A DNA stretch of 5,913 nucleotides from Candidatus Blautia intestinipullorum (GCA_019120475.1 DWVA01000027.1:1-5913); one strand, 5' to 3'. Numbered from the stretch's first letter, positions 1 through 5,913 are shown. The notes: generated by a model not told the origin, from the sequence alone. Numbers and translations: made by a program.

Positions 1-5
1 AGACC

Positions 6-40
6 TCCGGTAACACTTCATTGCCGGGAGGGTTGCCGGA
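6..40. other. Weak inverted repeat at left edge
   Basis: Bases 6-14 (TCCGGTAAC) can pair with 32-40 (GTTGCCGGA) as a 9-bp stem with one G-U pair and a 17-base loop. On the plus strand it is followed by a pyrimidine-rich run (CTCTTTCCTTTCCC), so it could be a poor terminator for a gene to the left. The long loop and lack of a true T-run make this uncertain. I see no supported gene in 1-146. Confidence 0.25.
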
Positions 41-62
41 ACTCTTTCCTTTCCCTAAAAAT

Positions 63-125
63 AAAAAAGAAAACGAACAAACAGCCGCTCATCTGACAAG
101 ATCGTCAGATAAGCGGCAGTTTTCT
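63..125 (-). terminator. Intrinsic terminator, possibly bidirectional
   Basis: GCCGCT (84-89) pairs with AGCGGC (112-117) and ATCTGAC (91-97) pairs with GTCAGAT (104-110). The stem is 13 bp with a single C/A mismatch and a 6-base loop. Read on the minus strand it lies about 30 bases past the stop of the ABC-class ATPase gene and is followed by a T-rich tract (complement of the A-rich stretch 63-83), as expected for Rho-independent termination of that gene. On the plus strand it is followed by AGTTTTCTTGTT, so it may also stop transcripts arriving from the left. Confidence 0.85.
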
Positions 126-146
126 TGTTACGGCAATATTTAAGAC

Positions 147-1850
147 TTATCTTCTATAACGATTAAAGCAGGAATAAATTTCCTGGATACGGGGCGCCGC
201 ATAGCCGCAGGCGATATGAGCGCCTTCCGCGAGAAAAGAAAATCCTTTGGTATTCAGTTCCTGGTCCAGTTTTCGGACGATTTCGGAAATAGTATGTTTT
301 CCGTCTGCCAGATGTTCCAGAGCATATTTCAAAAGCATACCAAGGGCGGCTGTCTGTTCTGTATCAACAATCTGCTCCAGATACCGGAGATCTACCTCCT
401 GTTTCCCGATAAGGAAACTGTCTTTTCCATGAACCTTTACTTTTATTCTCTCTTCACGGCCGGTCTGCCGTCTTTGGCGGGGGGAGTCTGCCGTCATGAC
501 GCGATGGCTCTGAGGCTCTGTGTACGCAGGCGCTCCGGAAGCTGCCAGTGGGTATTCACGGCATAATTTTTTGGTGGATTCTGTAATATCTACAGGACGG
601 TAGCAGTCCATCTGAATGATCGTATCCGCAATATGAAAGAAGGCTCCTGAACTTCCGGCCACCAGGATTGTGGAGATTCCGGCTTTTTCGTATAAATCCC
701 GGGCGCGCTCCAGAAAAGGTGTGATAGGTTCTTTTTCTCTTGCTATCACCTTCTGCATAAAGGAGTCTCTTACCATGAAATTTGTGGCGGAGGTGTCTTC
801 ATCCAGAAGAAAAACCCTGCTTCCCGCCTCCATTCCTTCCACGATTCCCGCCGCCTGAGAGGTACTTCCGCTGGCATCCTCTGTAGAGAAGCACCGGGTA
901 TCCTTTTTGTTTGGAAGATCGTTGATAAAAAGAGAAATGTCTACGTCTTTGATGAAGCGGCCGTCTTCTGAACGGAGCTTTAAGGCAGAATCATCAGTAA
1001 TGACATATTCTCTCCCGTCGCCGGCAATGTGATCGTAGACGCCCAGCTCCAGCGCGGTTAAGAGGGTGGATTTTCCATGATAGCCGCCGCCTACGATCAG
1101 GGTAATGCCCTGAGGGATCCCCATACCGGATATCTTTCCATGATGGGGAAGCTCCATGGCGATCCTCAGAGAATCCGGAGACTGAAAAGGAACGGAATCC
1201 TTCATGGGAAGAGAAGAAACACCGCTTTCTCTGGGAAGGACGGCCCCGTCCGCCACAAAGGCGGCAAGCCGGAGTTCCTTCAGGCGGCTGCGGATATAAG
1301 CCTGATCCTCGGCAAGAAAAACAGCCTGCTCAAGAGAACGGGGATTTATATTTTTATAGAAGAAACTTTTTTCCACGCAGACAGGAAGAAAGTCAAAAAG
1401 GATTTTTTCAAGCTCCGGGGCGTTGATCGTCCGGCCGTTTGCCGGAAAGCCGATAAAGAACCGGGCGATGATCTCATGTTCCGTAATCTCGCAGGCGGTT
1501 CGCCGCAGAACCTCCTGTCCGCAGCGGCTGACGGAAATCAGTCCGCTTTTTCCGGAACCTTTTGCTTTGAAGGAAAAACAGTCCGCCTGCCGGAAAAAAA
1601 GCCGCGTCAGGTAATCGCAGAGAGCTGTCCTGGTTACGGCATCCTTATAAAAAGCACCGGGGAAACCTGCATCCCGGAGAGAAATGCGAAGGCTGATATG
1701 GGACGGCGATGCAAAAGGATCGCCCTGTACATGATCGATGGATAAGACATAATGGTCAAAACGGTATGCGCCTTTCAGGGATTTATAAGCTGGATAGCTT
1801 TTCCTGTGGATAGAGCGGAGCATACGCTGAAGGTCGGATGAATTCTGCAT
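147..1850 (-). CDS. ABC-class P-loop ATPase, MRB1590-like family (PF09818 type)
   Basis: A 567-residue predicted cytosolic ATPase of the 'predicted ATPase of the ABC class' family. Seen in the sequence: an N-terminal domain with the diagnostic DHVQGDPFASPS motif (residues 39-50); a Walker A loop GGGYHGKST (254-262); an ABC-signature-like block EDASGSTSQAA (324-334); Walker B VFLLDEDTSATNF (346-358); and a basic C-terminal domain with RQRRQTGREER (458-468) and the IDL-type segment EVDLRYLEQIVD (485-496). Length is normal for the family. The trypanosomal relative MRB1590 is a mitochondrial RNA-binding ATPase; the bacterial role is unknown, so an RNA-related function is only inferred. There is no membrane segment and no transporter partner beside it, so it is not an ordinary ABC importer or exporter. 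It is transcribed alone, divergently from the aminopeptidase gene, with its own promoter and terminator. The ATG at 1850 is preferred over an in-frame TTG at 1856 on Shine-Dalgarno spacing. Confidence 0.93.
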   Translation of the reverse strand: MQNSSDLQRMLRSIHRKSYPAYKSLKGAYRFDHYVLSIDHVQGDPFASPSHISLRISLRDAGFPGAFYKDAVTRTALCDYLTRLFFRQADCFSFKAKGSGKSGLISVSRCGQEVLRRTACEITEHEIIARFFIGFPANGRTINAPELEKILFDFLPVCVEKSFFYKNINPRSLEQAVFLAEDQAYIRSRLKELRLAAFVADGAVLPRESGVSSLPMKDSVPFQSPDSLRIAMELPHHGKISGMGIPQGITLIVGGGYHGKSTLLTALELGVYDHIAGDGREYVITDDSALKLRSEDGRFIKDVDISLFINDLPNKKDTRCFSTEDASGSTSQAAGIVEGMEAGSRVFLLDEDTSATNFMVRDSFMQKVIAREKEPITPFLERARDLYEKAGISTILVAGSSGAFFHIADTIIQMDCYRPVDITESTKKLCREYPLAASGAPAYTEPQSHRVMTADSPRQRRQTGREERIKVKVHGKDSFLIGKQEVDLRYLEQIVDTEQTAALGMLLKYALEHLADGKHTISEIVRKLDQELNTKGFSFLAEGAHIACGYAAPRIQEIYSCFNRYRR

Positions 1851-1860
1851 AATCAAAATG

Positions 1861-1867
1861 CCTCCTT
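1861..1867 (-). promoter_or_regulatory. Shine-Dalgarno of the ABC-class ATPase gene (decides start)
   Basis: On the minus strand AAGGAGG lies 10 bases before ATG (1850-1848) but only 4 before the in-frame TTG (1856-1854). The ATG has both the better codon and acceptable spacing, so translation most likely starts there, making the protein two residues shorter than the longest open frame. Confidence 0.75.
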
Positions 1868-1890
1868 GATGAATAATCTATATATCTCTG

Positions 1891-1919
1891 ATTTTAGAAT
1901 ATTTGAAAAAAAATAGCAA
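1891..1919 (-). promoter_or_regulatory. Sigma-A type promoter for the ABC-class ATPase gene
   Basis: On the minus strand TTGCTA (1919-1914; 4 of 6 to consensus) and TAAAAT (1896-1891; 5 of 6) are separated by exactly 17 bases that include a run of eight Ts. Transcription would start near 1884, giving a leader of about 35 bases to the ATG with the AAGGAGG site inside it. Assigned by eye from consensus match and spacing. Confidence 0.6.
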
Positions 1920-1959
1920 CAATATATAACGGCCCTGTACGGAGACACTTTTCCGGAAT

Positions 1960-1978
1960 CCTTAAATTTTCTTTAAGG
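1960..1978. promoter_or_regulatory. Palindromic operator-like element in the divergent intergenic region
   Basis: CCTTAAA (1960-1966), a five-base centre TTTTC, and TTTAAGG (1972-1978) make a perfect 7-bp inverted repeat. It lies between the two divergent promoters, centred about 58 bases upstream of the likely plus-strand transcription start. That fits an activator or repressor site better than a terminator, because no gene ends here. The cognate regulator is unknown, and AT-rich palindromes of this size can arise by chance. Confidence 0.4.
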
Positions 1979-1991
1979 TTTGGGTTTACGG

Positions 1992-2020
1992 TGGAATTTC
2001 TCGATTTTTTGCACTATAAT
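1992..2020 (+). promoter_or_regulatory. Candidate promoter of the aminopeptidase gene
   Basis: A perfect -10 hexamer TATAAT lies at 2015-2020. The hexamer 17 bases upstream, TGGAAT (1992-1997), matches the -35 consensus at only three positions, so the promoter may be weak or activator-dependent. Transcription would begin near 2027, leaving a leader of about 112 bases. Because this element sits inside the upstream in-frame extension of the aminopeptidase reading frame, it argues against starts at 1980 or 2019. Confidence 0.5.
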
Positions 2021-2123
2021 GGTTCTATCTGATCCGGATGCGGCTGTTTTTCCGTATACTCCGCAGAAACAGAGACATATTAAGAAGGACAGGATCCGGA
2101 CAGAACGGGAGCCAAACAGGATG

Positions 2124-2131
2124 AAAGGTGG
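2124..2131 (+). promoter_or_regulatory. Shine-Dalgarno of the aminopeptidase gene (decides start)
   Basis: AAAGGTGG is placed 7 bases before ATG 2139. The open frame continues upstream to 1980 without a stop, but the earlier ATGs (1980, 2019, 2121) lack a good ribosome site and two lie at or before the -10 element. The start at 2139 is therefore chosen. Confidence 0.8.
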
Positions 2132-2138
2132 AATAAAT

Positions 2139-3530
2139 ATGGAACGTAAAAATGCATGGCTTGACTACACAGAAAAGGATGAAAAAGAAATAGAACAGAC
2201 AGCAAAGGATTACCGTCATTTCCTTAATGTTGGAAAAACAGAGCGGGAATGCGTGGAAGAGCTTGTGAAACAGGCGGAGAAAGCGGGATATGTCTCCCTG
2301 GAAAAGAAAGCAGCTTCCGGCGAAAAAATCCAGGCCGGAGATAAAATTTACGCTGTAGGCATGAAAAAAATCATGGCTCTTTTTCACATCGGCCAGGAGC
2401 CGCTGGAAAAGGGCATGAACATTCTGGGAGCCCACATTGACTCTCCCCGTCTGGACGTAAAGCAGAACCCCCTTTATGAGGACACGGATCTGGCGTATCT
2501 TGACACACATTATTACGGCGGTGTGAAGAAATATCAGTGGGTTGCGCTGCCGCTTGCCATCCATGGAGTGATCGTAAAAAAAGACGGAGAAACGGTGAAC
2601 GTTACCGTAGGCGAGGACGAGGAGGATCCGGTAGTTTATATTACAGACCTTTTGATCCATCTGGCGGGTAAGCAGATGGCAAAAAAAGCTTCTGAAGTTA
2701 TCGAAGGAGAAAACCTGGATATCCTCATCGGCAGCAGACCGTTAAAAGACGTGAAGGATGATGACAAGAAAGAGGCGGTAAAAGCCAATGTACTGAATAT
2801 CTTAAAAGAAAAATACGGAGTAGAAGAGGAGGATTTTCTTTCCGCGGAACTGGAAATCGTACCGGCAGGAAAGGCAAGGGACTGTGGCCTGGACAGAAGC
2901 ATGGTGGCAGGCTACGGACAGGACGACAGAGTCTGCGCCTATACCTCCTTCCTTGCGATGATGGAGATGGATACGCCGAAAAGAACAAGCTGCTGCCTTC
3001 TTACAGATAAAGAAGAGATCGGAAGCGTAGGCGCTACAGGAATGCAGTCCAGATTCTTTGAGAACACAGTTGCGGAGCTTATGGAAGGTATGGGTTCCTA
3101 TTCAGGGATTGCTCTCAGAAGGGCGCTGAGCCGTTCCTGTATGCTGTCCTCAGACGTAAGCGCAGGATATGATCCGGCTTACGGTGAATTCTTTGAAAAG
3201 AAGAACAGCGCTTATCTTGGACGGGGAATCGTTCTGAATAAATTTACAGGAGCCAGAGGAAAATCAGGTTCCAATGATGCCAACGCGGAATATGTCGCAA
3301 AGGTAAGAAAGATTTTTGATGACAATCATGTGGCTTTCCAGACGGCGGAGCTTGGCAAAGTTGATGTGGGAGGCGGCGGAACCATCGCCTATATCGCGGC
3401 GCTTTACGGAATGGAAGTCATTGACAGCGGCGTTGCTGTCTTAAGTATGCATTCTCCTTGGGAAGTAACCAGCAAAGCGGATATTTACGAAGCCAAAAAA
3501 GCTTATAAAGCCTTTCTTCAGGATGCGTAA
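2139..3530 (+). CDS. apeA: M18 family zinc aminopeptidase (aminopeptidase 1 type)
   Basis: A 463-residue cytosolic metallo-aminopeptidase that removes N-terminal residues from peptides, probably in general peptide turnover; M18 enzymes typically favour acidic or neutral/hydrophobic N-terminal residues and form large homo-oligomers. The full set of M18 active-site residues is visible: zinc ligand His99 in GAHIDSPR (97-104), bridging Asp262 in GQDDRV (260-265), catalytic Glu292 and zinc ligand Glu293 in DKEEIGS (290-296), Asp339 in SSDVSAG (337-343), and His438 in SMHSP (436-440). The glycine-rich VDVGGGGT (408-415) is also typical. No signal peptide or membrane segment is present. Length matches the clostridial ApeA group. 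The upstream gene is divergent, and the next gene starts 117 bases downstream with no clear terminator between. Nothing looks broken or transferred; the family call is secure, the exact substrate preference is not visible. Confidence 0.97.
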   Translation: MERKNAWLDYTEKDEKEIEQTAKDYRHFLNVGKTERECVEELVKQAEKAGYVSLEKKAASGEKIQAGDKIYAVGMKKIMALFHIGQEPLEKGMNILGAHIDSPRLDVKQNPLYEDTDLAYLDTHYYGGVKKYQWVALPLAIHGVIVKKDGETVNVTVGEDEEDPVVYITDLLIHLAGKQMAKKASEVIEGENLDILIGSRPLKDVKDDDKKEAVKANVLNILKEKYGVEEEDFLSAELEIVPAGKARDCGLDRSMVAGYGQDDRVCAYTSFLAMMEMDTPKRTSCCLLTDKEEIGSVGATGMQSRFFENTVAELMEGMGSYSGIALRRALSRSCMLSSDVSAGYDPAYGEFFEKKNSAYLGRGIVLNKFTGARGKSGSNDANAEYVAKVRKIFDDNHVAFQTAELGKVDVGGGGTIAYIAALYGMEVIDSGVAVLSMHSPWEVTSKADIYEAKKAYKAFLQDA

Positions 3531-3560
3531 ATTTTTTGAAGCAATTTTCCGTTTTGAGTC

Positions 3561-3588
3561 GTTATATCAGTTAGGCGGCATATAACTG
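3561..3588. promoter_or_regulatory. Overlapping alternative inverted repeats before the transporter operon
   Basis: GTTATAT (3561-3567) pairs perfectly with ATATAAC (3580-3586), and the overlapping pair CAGTTA (3568-3573) with TAACTG (3583-3588) is also perfect; the two pairings exclude each other. There is no T-run, so this is unlikely to terminate the aminopeptidase transcript. A TATAAC (3581-3586) or CATATA (3579-3584) hexamer inside could be a -10 with TTGAGT (3554-3559) as -35, but spacers of 21 or 19 bases are long. It may be an operator of the transporter operon. Confidence 0.3.
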
Positions 3589-3598
3589 TAAGAGAAAG

Positions 3599-3636
3599 TA
3601 TTCCTCTGGTGTAAACATCTGTATGCAGGGGGAATA
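3599..3636 (+). promoter_or_regulatory. Possible leader hairpin abutting the ribosome site of the transporter operon
   Basis: TATTCCTCT (3599-3607) can pair with GGGGGAATA (3628-3636) over nine positions including two G-U pairs, with a 20-base loop. The 3' arm touches the first base of the AAAGGAG ribosome site (3636-3642), so folding could modulate translation of the ATP-binding protein. The large loop and modest stem make this a candidate only. Confidence 0.25.
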
Positions 3637-3647
3637 AAGGAGAAAAA

Positions 3648-4361
3648 ATGGGCAGCACTTTGATCAAGGTAGAAGATTTATGCAAAGTATATAATCCGGG
3701 AGAAAACGAGGTACACGCCCTGGATCATGTGAATCTGGAGATCCAGACAGGAGAATTCGTGGCTATCATCGGTCAGTCCGGTTCAGGAAAATCTACGTTT
3801 ATGAATATGCTGGGATGTCTGGACGTTCCCACATCCGGCAAATACTATCTGAACGGGACAGACGTTTCCACAATGAAGGACAATGATCTGTCCGAAGTGA
3901 GGAACAGAGAAATCGGCTTTATCTTTCAGGGATTTAATCTGATCGCGAATCTGAACGCCATAGAAAATGTGGAGCTTCCTCTGATCTACCGTGGTATTGA
4001 CAGGAAAACAAGGCATAAACTTGCCATTGAGTCTCTGAAAATGGTAGGTCTGGAGAAGCGTATGCACCACAAACCCAACGAGATGTCCGGCGGACAGCAG
4101 CAGAGAGTCGCCATTGCAAGAGCGATCGCTGCAAAACCGCCGGTGATCCTGGCGGATGAGCCCACGGGAAACCTGGATTCCGCATCAAGTAAAGAAATTC
4201 TTGGAATTCTGAAAGATCTTCATAAGTCAGGACGCACAGTGATTTTAATCACTCATGATAACGGCATTGCCGCTCAGGCGAAAAGAGTGGTAAGAATTAT
4301 GGACGGAAAGATCGAGTCGGATACGATAAATGAAAATTTTGACTCCATGGAGGACGCATGA
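3648..4361 (+). CDS. ABC transporter ATP-binding protein, MacB/LolD-like
   Basis: A 237-residue nucleotide-binding subunit that powers a membrane exporter by ATP hydrolysis on the cytoplasmic face. All ABC motifs are intact: Walker A GQSGSGKST (42-50), Q-loop Gln94 in FIFQGFNLI (91-99), signature MSGGQQQR (146-153), Walker B VILADE (166-171), D-loop GNLDS (174-178) and switch His203 in ITHD (201-204). The FQGFNLI block and the ENVELPLIYRG stretch (106-116) place it in the MacB/LolD/FtsE-like group that serves FtsX-fold permeases. Length is normal. ATG 3648 follows AAAGGAG with 5 bases between. Its stop overlaps the start of the adaptor gene, so the two are translationally coupled. The pairing resembles MacAB and Bacillus YknXYZ, which export peptides or confer envelope protection; the substrate here cannot be read from sequence. 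A permease gene is expected beyond the right edge. Confidence 0.96.
   Translation: MGSTLIKVEDLCKVYNPGENEVHALDHVNLEIQTGEFVAIIGQSGSGKSTFMNMLGCLDVPTSGKYYLNGTDVSTMKDNDLSEVRNREIGFIFQGFNLIANLNAIENVELPLIYRGIDRKTRHKLAIESLKMVGLEKRMHHKPNEMSGGQQQRVAIARAIAAKPPVILADEPTGNLDSASSKEILGILKDLHKSGRTVILITHDNGIAAQAKRVVRIMDGKIESDTINENFDSMEDA
4348..4353 (+). promoter_or_regulatory. Shine-Dalgarno of the adaptor gene inside the upstream gene (decides start)
   Basis: TGGAGG lies within the last codons of the ATP-binding protein gene, 4 bases before ATG 4358 and 7 before ATG 4361. Both ATGs are in the same frame. Spacing favours 4361, giving a one-base overlap with the upstream TGA; a start at 4358 would add one methionine and give the classic ATGA overlap. 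Confidence 0.7.
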
Positions 4362-5913
4362 TGAAAAAGGGAAAGAAAAGACTTATCATTGGAATCGGCG
4401 CAGTTGCGGTTGTTGCCGCAGGCAGTATTGCCGTTCTGGGACAGCAGGCGCAGCAGGGGCAGGTAACGCCGCAGGTTGAGGTAGTGAAGGCTGTCAGGGG
4501 AGACATCCAGCAGACAGTGGAAGCCAGCGGAACTGTGGTGAGCGAGGAGGAAAAAACATATTTTTCTCCGGCAAATGCAAAGGTACAGGAGGTTTCCGCC
4601 GAAGAGGGAGAAGTTGTAAAAGCCGGAACAAAGCTGGTGGAATTTAATCTGAAGGATCTTCAGAGAGAAGAAAAGAAAGCCTCCATGAATCTGGAATCCG
4701 GAAAGCTGGATATGCAGAATACGATTAATAAATCCGATAAAGCGGTGCAGAAACAAAGAGACGCTCAGGGAAATGCGGCGGCACTGAAGCAGCAGGTACA
4801 GGACCAGAAAAATTATGTGGCCAGTCTGAAAGCGCAGATCGCCCAGGTGACCGCCGATGCTCAGACGAGAGCGGCTCAGGAAGCGGCAAGGCAGGAAGCC
4901 GAAGCCCAGGCGGCAAAACAGGCGCGGCAGCAGGAGATCCAGAGGCAGTATGCCGAGGCGATGGCCGTTTATGAGAATGAGACGCTCCCTGCATACCAGG
5001 CCAAGCTGGAAGAACTGAACAGCCAGGCCAGTCAGGCTCTCAGCAGCTATAACCAGGCGGAGAATACATATCAAATGGCCTTTCAGGTGTGGACTGCGGA
5101 TCCGAATGATGAGAACACCGCTGCCCTTTCTCAGGCGGAAGAGCTCAGGAGCGAGGCGCAGATCGAGCTTCAGAACGCGCAGGCAGCATATGAAGACTAT
5201 AAGAACATGCAGCCTGCGGCGCCGCAGCAGGAAGACTTCTCCTCTGATGATCCCGGCACAGAATTCGTATCGGACGGGACAGAGCTGGACAACGGCTCTT
5301 CCGGAACAGAAGGTACTTCGTCCGTTTCTAATGGAGCTGCGGATACTTCACAGTTGGAAGCCGCCCTGGAACAGGCCAGCAGCGACCTGGCGGAGCTCCA
5401 GTCAGAACTGGCTTCCCAGGAGGCGGTTGCCGAAACAGATCCGGCCGCGGTAACTGAGGAAGAAAAGGAAAAAATGGAGATCAGCAATAATCTTTCCGAG
5501 CTTGATCAGATGTCCGCACAGGAATTGGTGGAAGAGGCAAAAAAAGGGATTTCCGCGGATTTCAACGGTGTTATTTCCGGCGTTTCCGTAGTGGAGGGCG
5601 CCACCGTCACACAGGGTACCGAGCTTTTCACCCTGCAGAATACAGACCGCGTGGATGTGAATGTAAATGTTTCCAAATATGATTATGATAAAATTGAGAA
5701 GAACCAGAAGGCAGAGATCACTCTTGCCGGAGAAACCTATCAGGGAACGGTGCGGGAGATCAGCCATATAGCGGCTCAGAACGAAAAAGGCGCTTCTCAG
5801 ATTTCCGTAAAGGTGAAATTTGATAATCCGGACGAGAATGTTTTTCTCGGTGTGGACGCGAAAGTAACGATCCAGGCAAAAAAAGCGGAAGATGTGATCA
5901 TGCTTCCGGCAGA
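4361..5913 (+). CDS. HlyD/MacA-like efflux adaptor subunit (3' partial)
   Basis: The first 517 residues of a membrane-anchored adaptor of an ABC exporter; the frame is open to the window edge, so the C-terminus is missing. Order of parts: a lysine-rich start (2-7), one N-terminal membrane segment (about 8-27) with no lipobox cysteine, a Gln-rich linker, the first half of a split biotinyl-lipoyl-like domain (about 66-97, with VQEVSAEEGEVVKAGTKL), a long Ala/Gln/Glu-rich helical region (about 98-283 and 331-395), the second lipoyl half (about 398-427, GVISGVSVVEGATVTQGT), and a beta-barrel-like domain (about 430-507). No cysteine is seen in the translated part, usual for an extracytoplasmic protein. 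It overlaps the ATP-binding protein gene and must work with it, probably linking to an FtsX/MacB-type permease downstream. Compared with a simple MacA hairpin, the helical region is long and is broken by an acidic Ser/Gly-rich segment (284-330). Family call is firm; substrate unknown. Confidence 0.93.
   Translation, partial: MKKGKKRLIIGIGAVAVVAAGSIAVLGQQAQQGQVTPQVEVVKAVRGDIQQTVEASGTVVSEEEKTYFSPANAKVQEVSAEEGEVVKAGTKLVEFNLKDLQREEKKASMNLESGKLDMQNTINKSDKAVQKQRDAQGNAAALKQQVQDQKNYVASLKAQIAQVTADAQTRAAQEAARQEAEAQAAKQARQQEIQRQYAEAMAVYENETLPAYQAKLEELNSQASQALSSYNQAENTYQMAFQVWTADPNDENTAALSQAEELRSEAQIELQNAQAAYEDYKNMQPAAPQQEDFSSDDPGTEFVSDGTELDNGSSGTEGTSSVSNGAADTSQLEAALEQASSDLAELQSELASQEAVAETDPAAVTEEEKEKMEISNNLSELDQMSAQELVEEAKKGISADFNGVISGVSVVEGATVTQGTELFTLQNTDRVDVNVNVSKYDYDKIEKNQKAEITLAGETYQGTVREISHIAAQNEKGASQISVKVKFDNPDENVFLGVDAKVTIQAKKAEDVIMLPA

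Noticed and set aside
1077..1745. Plus-strand open frame of 222 codons opposite the ABC-class ATPase gene
   Set aside because: It lies wholly antisense to a gene with clear family motifs, has no convincing ribosome site, and its translation has no recognisable domain; it is a shadow frame.
1980..2138. N-terminal extension of the aminopeptidase by 53 codons
   Set aside because: The extension contains the TATAAT element, has no ribosome site at its ATG, and lies ahead of the conserved M18 N-terminus; it is treated as leader.
2025..2660. Minus-strand open frame of 211 codons opposite the aminopeptidase
   Set aside because: It covers the M18 gene whose active-site motifs prove the plus strand is coding; its Phe/Leu/Cys-rich translation is typical of an antisense artefact.
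3531..3560. Terminator after the aminopeptidase gene at ATTTTTTGAAG
   Set aside because: There is a T-run but no stable GC-rich stem directly before it, so intrinsic termination is not supported.
4861..4960. Repetitive GCGGC/CAGGC/GAAGC stretch as a DNA repeat array
   Set aside because: It is codon-level repetition (Ala, Gln, Glu, Arg) of a coiled-coil segment in frame with the adaptor, not a tandem DNA repeat with a fixed unit.
4274..5074. Minus-strand open frame of 266 codons opposite the transporter genes
   Set aside because: It is antisense to the ATP-binding protein end and the adaptor's Gln/Ala/Glu-rich coiled coil, which yields a Leu/Cys/Arg-rich shadow. No family motif is seen.

Overview
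The window looks like a chromosomal segment of a low-to-mid GC Gram-positive of the class Clostridia, most plausibly Lachnospiraceae. The grounds are AGGAGG-type Shine-Dalgarno sites before every gene, an M18 aminopeptidase of the clostridial ApeA type, and an ABC ATPase plus membrane-anchored HlyD-like adaptor typical of Gram-positive MacAB/YknXYZ-like exporters. This placement rests on gene type and style, not on a database search.

Layout: positions 1-146 hold a strong terminator-like hairpin and no gene I can support. A large ABC-class P-loop ATPase of the MRB1590-like family (PF09818 type) is on the minus strand, ending at 147 and starting at 1850. A 288-bp divergent intergenic region (1851-2138) holds a good minus-strand promoter, a plus-strand TATAAT element and a perfect palindrome between them. 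On the plus strand follow an M18 aminopeptidase (2139-3530), a 117-bp gap with several possible hairpins, an ABC transporter ATP-binding protein (3648-4361) and an overlapping HlyD/MacA-like adaptor that runs off the right edge (4361-5913, 3' partial).

How they work together: the last two genes are translationally coupled and form the start of an export (or envelope-stress/peptide-resistance) ABC operon. Its FtsX/MacB-type permease is not in the window and is expected just downstream. The aminopeptidase is a housekeeping cytosolic peptidase; no clear terminator separates it from the transporter operon, so read-through is possible. The divergent ATPase has an uncertain role; its trypanosomal relative binds RNA.

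I see mobile-element, CRISPR, tRNA or rRNA signals nowhere in the window. It is mostly ordinary core genome. The points most worth checking are the ATPase family with its altered motifs, the low-complexity insert in the adaptor, and the structured leader before the transporter operon.
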